Source: Fibrobacter sp. UBA4373
Lineage (GTDB): Bacteria > Fibrobacterota > Fibrobacteria > Fibrobacterales > Fibrobacteraceae
Direction of reading: 5' to 3'
Length of the DNA: 14,681 nucleotides
Assembly: GCA_002390045.1 (NCBI GenBank)
Contig: DGSB01000018.1
Location: 1 to 14,681 of the forward strand
Shown: positions 8,368-13,424 of the stretch, in pieces
Layout: the number at the start of each line of letters is the position of its first letter
Position numbering within the stretch: position 1 is the stretch's first letter
Notes under the pieces: generated by a model
Databases searched by the model: none
What the model saw: the letters and a program-made list of their open reading frames with translations, nothing else
Told to the model about the DNA's origin: nothing
Translations under genes and position numbers: made by a program

Positions 8368-9189
8368 ATGGATTTAAGAAAAAAGGCATCACCGGTTCAA
8401 GTTCTTGGAGAAGGTCTTCTTCGTTTTCGATTGATCTTCTTGGTGGTATTTGCCATCTTGTATGTGATTTTCGCGAGAGATTTTAGTGCGACGTTTGCCT
8501 ATATTCTCGGAGCGGGGGAATCTTTTGCGCAAATGATTTCTGCGTGCAAGCAAACGGGAATCGCCGAAGCCGATTATGCGTTTTGGATTTCTCTGGGTGG
8601 GCTTTTTGTCGTTCTTTTTGCGGTGCGTCTCTGGTTGGGAAAAATCCGGAATGCGCTTTCGTTTCTCTTTTCGACCCTTTTTATTTCGGCGCTTGCGCTT
8701 GCCTTGAATGAAGTAGAAGAAGTCGTGGCGTTTGTATTCCTCGGTTTTCTGTTGCTTGCCATGATCCTTTATTTTGTGGTGCGTGTAGCAAGCGTGAAGG
8801 CGCTGCTTCCAGTTCTGCTTTCGACTTTCTTCTGGGTTTCGATTTCGGCTCTTTGGGCGGTGCCTTATTTTGTAAGCGTTTCTTTTGTGGTCCTCGCTTT
8901 GGCGGATTTGCTTTCGATTTCTTTGGATGCCGGTGCGGAGCTTCGCAAAGGGGCTCCGGTGATGGGATCGCTCGTCTCGGGATTTTATAAAGCCTTTTTG
9001 CCTTCGGTGATTTCGGTGGTCCTTCTCGGTGGCTTGAACGGGTATTTTTATAAGGCGAGCATGCCGATTTGGATGGCGATCGTATTGCCGGTCATCGCCC
9101 TTTCGCTCTTTTTGCTTGTGGAATTCCCGGTGATGAGCTTTGCCCCGATGAGCAAGATGCGTGCTTCTCACCGCTCGATGAAAGTTTGA
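8368..9189 (+). CDS. Uncharacterised polytopic inner-membrane protein next to porU
   Basis: I do not recognise a family. The 273-aa product is very hydrophobic, with about eight probable membrane segments (roughly 19-37, 70-90, 97-113, 118-140, 147-165, 167-186, 208-226 and 233-252). It has a short basic N-terminus (MDLRKK) and a basic C-terminal tail (KMRASHRSMKV). An acidic cluster (Glu115, Glu117, Glu118) lies between segments three and four. There is no signal peptide or obvious nucleotide- or metal-binding motif. The start is supported by GAGG at 8356-8359, overlapping the end of porU, with 8 bases to the ATG; the gap to porU is 5 bases. Co-transcription with porU is therefore likely, and a role in secretion or envelope assembly is possible but only inferred from position. 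Confidence 0.8.
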   Translation: MDLRKKASPVQVLGEGLLRFRLIFLVVFAILYVIFARDFSATFAYILGAGESFAQMISACKQTGIAEADYAFWISLGGLFVVLFAVRLWLGKIRNALSFLFSTLFISALALALNEVEEVVAFVFLGFLLLAMILYFVVRVASVKALLPVLLSTFFWVSISALWAVPYFVSVSFVVLALADLLSISLDAGAELRKGAPVMGSLVSGFYKAFLPSVISVVLLGGLNGYFYKASMPIWMAIVLPVIALSLFLLVEFPVMSFAPMSKMRASHRSMKV

Positions 9190-9233
9190 TGTTTTGAAAA
9201 GGCATCTTTCCATCGAGTTTTACAAAAAAACAT

Positions 9234-9263
9234 TTGCACTTTCATCCATTATTATTCTAAATT
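9234..9263 (+). promoter_or_regulatory. Candidate promoter for padR-cellobiose phosphorylase
   Basis: TTGCAC at 9234-9239 and TAAATT at 9258-9263 are separated by 18 bases, about 20 bases before the padR start. The -35 is 4/6 and the -10 is 4/6 against the sigma-70 consensus, so the match is only fair. The region is A/T-rich and is the only gap (93 bases) between the upstream array and padR. No clear terminator for the upstream array is visible in it. Confidence 0.35.
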
Positions 9264-9279
9264 GGAATATGGAGAATAA
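9252..9279. promoter_or_regulatory. Inverted-repeat cluster, possible PadR operator
   Basis: TTATTC at 9252-9257 is matched by GAATA at 9265-9269 (7-base gap) and again by GAATAA at 9274-9279 (16-base gap). It thus forms two nested palindromes sharing a left arm. It overlaps the candidate -10 and ends just before the padR start; the second right arm overlaps the ribosome binding site (GGAG at 9271-9274). PadR proteins usually bind short palindromes at their own promoter, so autorepression is a reasonable inference. The repeats do not match the classic ATGT-N8-ACAT PadR site. Confidence 0.4.
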
Positions 9280-9282
9280 AAG

Positions 9283-9876
9283 ATGAATCGTTATGACCTC
9301 GTTTTGCTCGGCCTGATCAAGGAACAAGAGCGCAGCGGTTACGACATTATGATGGAAATCAAGAACCGCGAACTCGATCGCTGGGCAAAAATCAGCACGT
9401 CCACGATTTATAACCGTTTGACGCGTCTTGAAAAGAACGGCTCCATCGAAGGCCATCCGGAACGCGACGGCAATCGTCCGGAACGTACCGTTTACCGTAT
9501 TCTCGAAAAAGGGTCTGAACTTTTGAAAAAGGAAGTCCTGCGTCACCTGACCGGATTCAATGATGATCCGCGTACGCTGGGCTATGCTTTCCTTTATGCG
9601 GTCGACCCGATCGATACGATTCGTGTTCTTGAAGTGCACGAGAAAAAACTTTTGGAAGAAATCTCTCGCTTGCAGAAGATGATCGACGAAGAACCTCGCC
9701 CGACGCTTTATCCGGAAGGACCGTTCCTCAACTGCATGAGCCGCGACCACATTATGGTGGAACTCAAGTATACCCGCGCGGCGATTTCGATTCTGCGTGA
9801 CCCGCAAAAGAGCAAGAAGCTCGGCGGTTACTTCTATATCAATTTCGGTTCTCGTGATTTCAACAAGAACTCCTGA
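9283..9876 (+). CDS. PadR-family transcriptional regulator
   Basis: DNA-binding regulator of 197 aa with the two-part layout of the longer PadR members. An N-terminal winged helix (about 4-80) has the typical LLGLIKEQERSGYDIMMEI, STSTIYNRLTRLEKNGSI and YRILEKG segments. A helical C-terminal half (about 115-175) resembles the Vir_act_alpha_C-type dimerisation domain (LEVHEKKLLEEISRLQKM, HIMVELKYTRAAISIL). The effector cannot be told from the sequence. The start is supported by GGAG 8 bases upstream. The gene sits 32 bases before cellobiose phosphorylase on the same strand, so the two are probably co-transcribed, and control of cellodextrin use is a plausible but unproven role. Many PadR genes instead sit beside transporters, and none is visible here. 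Confidence 0.88.
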   Translation: MNRYDLVLLGLIKEQERSGYDIMMEIKNRELDRWAKISTSTIYNRLTRLEKNGSIEGHPERDGNRPERTVYRILEKGSELLKKEVLRHLTGFNDDPRTLGYAFLYAVDPIDTIRVLEVHEKKLLEEISRLQKMIDEEPRPTLYPEGPFLNCMSRDHIMVELKYTRAAISILRDPQKSKKLGGYFYINFGSRDFNKNS

Positions 9877-9885
9877 TTTTTTTTT
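9847..9885 (+). terminator. Weak terminator-like element between padR and cellobiose phosphorylase
   Basis: GGTTCT at 9847-9852 can pair with AGAACT at 9866-9871 (one G-T pair, 13-base loop), and a run of nine T at 9877-9885 follows after 5 bases. The stem is short, the loop is long and the T run does not touch the stem, so full termination is unlikely. Partial termination or attenuation is possible. The ribosome binding site of the next gene (GGAG at 9900-9903) lies just beyond. Confidence 0.25.
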
Positions 9886-9908
9886 CATTCACCATCCACG
9901 GAGATAAA

Positions 9909-12413
9909 ATGACAGCAACGAAAAAGAAGCCGGCTGCTCCTAAGGCAAAAGCCTCCAAGAAGTACGGCTATTTCGATGACGCTAATAAAGAATATGTGCT
10001 CACCACCCCGGCAACCCCGATTAAGTGGTGCAACTACGTTGGTACGCTTGATTTCGGTGGTATCGTCGATACGACCGGCGGTACCCTTGTTTGCAAGGGC
10101 GACCCGGCTCTGAACCGTATCACGAAGTACATCGCCCAGATGCCGAATTCGGATTTCAAGGCTAGCACCGTTTATATCCGCGTCAAGGACGGCAAGGGCT
10201 ACAAAGTCTTCTCCCCGTTCTACGTTCCGACTCTCCAGAAGCTCGACAAGTGGGAATGCCACATTGGCCTTTCTTACAGCCGTTGGATTGCAGAAGCTTT
10301 CGGTCTCCGCGTTCAGGTGACGATTTTTGTTCCGACCAAGTCCAACACTCTCCTCCAGGATATTCAGATTACGAACATCGCTGGCGGCGCTAAGGAAGTG
10401 GACGTTATCCCGGTTTATGAATTCAGCCACTTTGAAGCTGAAAAGCAGCTCACGAACGCTGACTGGGTTCCGCAGACCATGACCCTCAAGGCTCATCCGG
10501 AAAAGGATGGCCACATCGTTCTCGAACAGTACGCTTACATGAAGCGTGACTACGCCGTGAACTATGTGACGGCAGACTGCAAGGTTTCGAGCTTTGACGG
10601 TGACCGTCGCGTGTTCCTCGGCCAGAATGAAATGGGCTCTTGGCAGCACCCGCTTTCCTTGGACAACAAGGAACTTTCGAACAGCGAATGCGACCGTGGC
10701 GATAACATCGCTGCTCTCATGATCCATGCCGGCAAGATCGGTGCAAAGAAGACCTTCCGCACCTGTACCCAGCTCGGTCAGGAACAGAGCCTCAAGGTTG
10801 CAGCCAAGGCTATCAAGAAGTATCGCGATTTGAATAATGTCGACAAGGCATTTGCTGAACTCGCTGCCTTCTGGGACAAGTATCTCGAAACCATCCAGGT
10901 CAAGACCCCGGATGCTTCCTTCAACACGATGGTTAACGTGCACAACCCGCGTCAGTGCCACACCACCAAGAACTGGAGCCGCTATCTGTCGCTCTATCAG
11001 CTCGGTTATGGTACAAGCCGTGGTATCGGCTACCGCGACTCTACGCAGGACTTGATGGGCGTGATGAGCCACATGCCGGAAGAAGCTCTTGTCCTCACCA
11101 AGAATTTGATTTCCGTGCAGCGTCCGGAAGGTAACGCCATGCACCAGTACGCTCCGCTCGCTCTCGCAGAAGACACTGGTAGCGAAGCTAACGAAGGCGA
11201 TTCCCGCGAAAAGGCTAATGTCGTTGACGCAGAAGGCAATCACCTTTATGCTGACTGGTACGGCGATGACCATCTCTGGATCGTCCTTACGGTGGCTAGC
11301 TACCTCAAGGAAACCGGTAAGATGGAACTTCTCGACGAAGAAATTCCGTTCTACGAAAAGGGCAAGAAGCGTGCAGAACGTGAAAAGGGCACGATCCTTG
11401 AACACTTGAAGCGCGCTCTCAAGTTCACCCGTGAACACTTGGGTAAGCACAACCTTCCGCTCCTCGGCTTTGCTGACTGGAACGACTGCATGAACCTCCC
11501 GCTCGGTGCAGAATCCACCTTCAACACGGCCCTCTATGCGAAGGCTTTGCTTGAAATGATGGATATCGAAGAACATCTCGGCGATACCGCTGCTGTTGAA
11601 ATGTACAAGGGCTGGTACGAAGATGTGAAGAAGGCCTTCAACGAAAGCGCTTGGGATGGCAAGTGGTGGGTCCGCTGGTTCGACAAGGACGGCAATGCCT
11701 ATGGTACAAACAAGGCTAAGTATGGCAAGATCTACTGCAACGGTCAGTCTTGGCCGGTGATCAGCGGTATTGCAACTGGCGAACATGCTGAACAGGGCAT
11801 GGACAGCTTGAACAAGCTTCTCAACACCAAGTACGGTGTGAAGAGCTCCACTCCGGGCTATCGTGGCTTTGAACCGTCTGTCGGTGGTATCTCTACGTAT
11901 CCTCCTGGAGCAAAGGAAAACGGCGGTATCTTCCTCCACACGAACCCGTGGGTGATGATTGCCGAAACGATCCTTGGCCGTGGCGATAACGCTTACAATT
12001 ACTACTGCCAGATCAACCCGGCTGCGAAGAACGACATCCTCGATATCTTCGAATCCGAACCGTACTGCTATCCGCAGAACATCCTCGGTGACGAACACAA
12101 GCAGTTCGGTATGGGCCGTAACGCATGGCTCTCCGGAACTTCTACCTGGACTTACCAGGCTGCAACGCAGTACATTCTCGGTATTCGCGCAAGCTACAAC
12201 GGCCTCGTTGTGGATCCGTGCATTCCGACGAAGTGGAACGGCTTTGACGCTATCCGTAAGTTCCGCGGTGCAACGTACGAAATTTCTGTGAAGAACCCGA
12301 ACCACGTCTCTAAGGGTGTGGCAAAGATGGTTGTTGACGGTCAGGAAATCGATTCCAACGTCGCTCCGATCTTCACGAAGGGTACTCATAAGGTCGAAGT
12401 CACTCTCGGCTAA
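9909..12413 (+). CDS. cbpA: Cellobiose phosphorylase (GH94)
   Basis: Cytoplasmic GH94 enzyme that phosphorolyses cellobiose to alpha-glucose-1-phosphate and glucose with inversion, saving ATP during growth on cellulose. At 834 aa it is close to known cellobiose phosphorylases (about 810-820). The layout is an N-terminal beta-sandwich (about 25-300), a helical linker and an (alpha/alpha)6 barrel, with an all-beta C-terminal end. The general acid is Asp523 in FADWNDCMNLP. Phosphate- and sugar-site motifs are visible: GYRDSTQDLMG, the GGISTYPPGAKENGG stretch leading to FLHTNPW (His677), and SGTSTWTY (742-749). No signal peptide is present; instead there is a Lys/Ala-rich start (residues 4-18) not needed by the family. 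The ATG is backed by GGAG at 9900-9903. Codons are strongly biased (AAG, GAA, CTC, ACC, AAC), unlike porU, which suggests high expression. Cellodextrin phosphorylase is the main alternative, but length and motifs favour cellobiose. Confidence 0.92.
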   Translation: MTATKKKPAAPKAKASKKYGYFDDANKEYVLTTPATPIKWCNYVGTLDFGGIVDTTGGTLVCKGDPALNRITKYIAQMPNSDFKASTVYIRVKDGKGYKVFSPFYVPTLQKLDKWECHIGLSYSRWIAEAFGLRVQVTIFVPTKSNTLLQDIQITNIAGGAKEVDVIPVYEFSHFEAEKQLTNADWVPQTMTLKAHPEKDGHIVLEQYAYMKRDYAVNYVTADCKVSSFDGDRRVFLGQNEMGSWQHPLSLDNKELSNSECDRGDNIAALMIHAGKIGAKKTFRTCTQLGQEQSLKVAAKAIKKYRDLNNVDKAFAELAAFWDKYLETIQVKTPDASFNTMVNVHNPRQCHTTKNWSRYLSLYQLGYGTSRGIGYRDSTQDLMGVMSHMPEEALVLTKNLISVQRPEGNAMHQYAPLALAEDTGSEANEGDSREKANVVDAEGNHLYADWYGDDHLWIVLTVASYLKETGKMELLDEEIPFYEKGKKRAEREKGTILEHLKRALKFTREHLGKHNLPLLGFADWNDCMNLPLGAESTFNTALYAKALLEMMDIEEHLGDTAAVEMYKGWYEDVKKAFNESAWDGKWWVRWFDKDGNAYGTNKAKYGKIYCNGQSWPVISGIATGEHAEQGMDSLNKLLNTKYGVKSSTPGYRGFEPSVGGISTYPPGAKENGGIFLHTNPWVMIAETILGRGDNAYNYYCQINPAAKNDILDIFESEPYCYPQNILGDEHKQFGMGRNAWLSGTSTWTYQAATQYILGIRASYNGLVVDPCIPTKWNGFDAIRKFRGATYEISVKNPNHVSKGVAKMVVDGQEIDSNVAPIFTKGTHKVEVTLG

Positions 12414-12430
12414 TTTGTACGAAATTCGAC

Positions 12431-12466
12431 AAAAAAAGCATGGGCATCTGCCTGTGCTTTTTTTTT
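12431..12466 (+). terminator. Rho-independent terminator after cellobiose phosphorylase
   Basis: An A-rich left arm ending AGCATGGGC (to 12445) and a right arm GCCTGTGCT flank a 4-base loop (ATCT, 12446-12449). The stem extends through A-T pairs into a run of nine T (12458-12466). Two G-T pairs lie in the middle of the stem. It begins 18 bases after the stop codon. The A tract on the left side means it could also act on the opposite strand. Confidence 0.88.
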
Positions 12467-12493
12467 GTTTTTAAATTTTGAAAAAAAGAAGGT

Positions 12494-12646
12494 ATGAAAA
12501 TGAAAGTTTGGGGTATATTTTGGACGTCGTCAGATACCAGTGATCTCTCTGCTCAGATTGCCTATTTCCGTTATAATGTATCCGTTGGGATGTTTGAGTA
12601 CTCCTATAAATATTATGCACGAACTGTCCGGTGTGTGAAAAACTAA
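12494..12646 (+). pseudogene. Remnant of a FISUMP (Fib_succ_major) domain gene
   Basis: A 50-codon frame (ATG at 12494, TAA at 12644-12646) reads as the last strands of the 'Fibrobacter succinogenes major paralogous domain' (TIGR02145/PF09603 type). It has WGIFWTSSDTSD, then an aromatic-rich AYFRYN...YSYKYY segment, and ends in TVRCVKN, matching the family's WSSxE...SVRCVKD ending. A complete domain is far longer, so only its C-terminal fifth or so is here, and a TGA at 12479-12481 closes the frame just upstream. A Shine-Dalgarno GAAGG at 12488-12492 is 7 bases from the second ATG (12500), giving a translatable 48-aa peptide. This could be an internal deletion joining a start region to the domain end, or a fragment captured by recombination. 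It could still be an expressed small protein. It has no signal peptide. Confidence 0.65.
12572..12577 (+). promoter_or_regulatory. Perfect TATAAT, possible -10 for the surface-protein pair
   Basis: TATAAT lies inside the FISUMP remnant, 86 bases before the start of the outer-membrane protein gene and beyond the terminator at 12431-12466. A promoter for the next two genes must lie somewhere in 12467-12663. No good -35 is present at the right distance (CTGCTC at 17 bases), so the assignment is weak. A TATAAA at 12605-12610 is another option. Confidence 0.25.
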
Positions 12647-12663
12647 ATTTCTATCTTTGGCAT

Positions 12664-13413
12664 ATGAAATTTTTGAAGCAAGTCGTTTTTTTCTTCTTAA
12701 TTTGTGCTCAATTCTTGTTTGCGGAATCAGAAAACCGTGGAGGAATTCTCGGGGACCTTTTTCCTGTTGAAAAAGACGAAGCGGTTTATCGTGGAAATCT
12801 TTTTGCTGGAGCAACGCTCTTTTTATTGCAGGGCAATACCGATGAAGAAACTTTGAATATCTTAATCGGAGATATTTACGAAGCCGATGGATATACATTT
12901 ACGGCAAAAGTCTTCGGCGGCTATTTTGTGAAAGATGCGATGGCGCTCGGTGCGCGGGCTGGTTATTCGCGTACAAAGATCGATATTGATTATTCGATCT
13001 TAGAAGATATTGCGGATGTTTCGGAACATCGTCAGTATGTGAAAAATGGATTCTTTGTTCAGCCGCTCCTCAAAAATTATTTAAAAGTATTTGATTCTAA
13101 AAATCTTTACTTCTTCAATGAAACGTCCCTTTCGGTGGAATATTCTTATGGAATTTCGCAATCCGACGATGGGGAAGATTTGAGCAAAACTCGGACACGG
13201 GGGTGGACGTTTGAATTTGGAATTAATCCGGGCTTGAGTATTATGGTGCTTCGGAATCTTTCGTTTGAAACATCCGTGGGACTTTTGGGCTTAAGTTCGA
13301 CGGTGATGGAAATTGAAGAAAATGGAGAAACCCGAAGTGAATTCACGTACAACATTGTGAATTTTACGATTAACCTGTTAGCTTTGAACTTCTCCCTGGT
13401 CACATTCTTTTAA
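12664..13413 (+). CDS. Outer-membrane beta-barrel protein, function unknown
   Basis: A 249-aa product with a clear signal peptide (MKFLKQVVFFFLICAQFLFA, cleavage likely after Ala20). It is rich in alternating, aromatic-containing strands typical of a small outer-membrane barrel: GNLFAGATLFLL, YTFTAKVFGGYF, ALGARAGYSRTKIDIDYS, NGFFVQPLLKNYLKVF, NLYFFNETSLSVEYSYGIS, GWTFEFGINPGLSIMV and FNLVTFF-like closing strands. It ends in Phe, the usual barrel assembly signal. I cannot assign it to a named family; eight to ten strands are plausible. The ATG at 12664 is chosen because the signal peptide starts exactly there. An in-frame GTG at 12631 would add 11 unneeded residues and has no ribosome binding site. 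No strong Shine-Dalgarno precedes 12664 either. The lipoprotein gene follows 11 bases later, so the two probably work together at the surface. Confidence 0.8.
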   Translation: MKFLKQVVFFFLICAQFLFAESENRGGILGDLFPVEKDEAVYRGNLFAGATLFLLQGNTDEETLNILIGDIYEADGYTFTAKVFGGYFVKDAMALGARAGYSRTKIDIDYSILEDIADVSEHRQYVKNGFFVQPLLKNYLKVFDSKNLYFFNETSLSVEYSYGISQSDDGEDLSKTRTRGWTFEFGINPGLSIMVLRNLSFETSVGLLGLSSTVMEIEENGETRSEFTYNIVNFTINLLALNFSLVTFF

Positions 13414-13424
13414 GAGTTAGATGA

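Noticed and set aside
9187..9210. Hairpin terminator after the membrane protein gene
   Set aside because: Only GATG/CATC can pair cleanly around an 11-base loop, and no T run follows, so I cannot support a terminator.
9885..12389. 834-codon open frame on the - strand opposite cellobiose phosphorylase
   Set aside because: Its codons are in register with the sense codons, so it stays open only because the sense gene avoids TTA, CTA and TCA codons. The sense product has clear GH94 motifs; the antisense product has none I recognise.
12494..12646. Template repeat of a diversity-generating retroelement
   Set aside because: The stretch lacks the AAC/AAT-rich codons expected of a template repeat, and no reverse transcriptase or accessory gene is visible. 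A relic or donor fragment fits better.
12631..12663. GTG start adding 11 residues to the barrel protein
   Set aside because: It has no ribosome binding site, lies inside the FISUMP remnant, and places extra residues before a complete signal peptide that begins at 12664.
12530..12898. 122-codon - strand frame over the FISUMP remnant and barrel start
   Set aside because: It overlaps two better-supported + strand frames and shows no recognisable motif or upstream signal.
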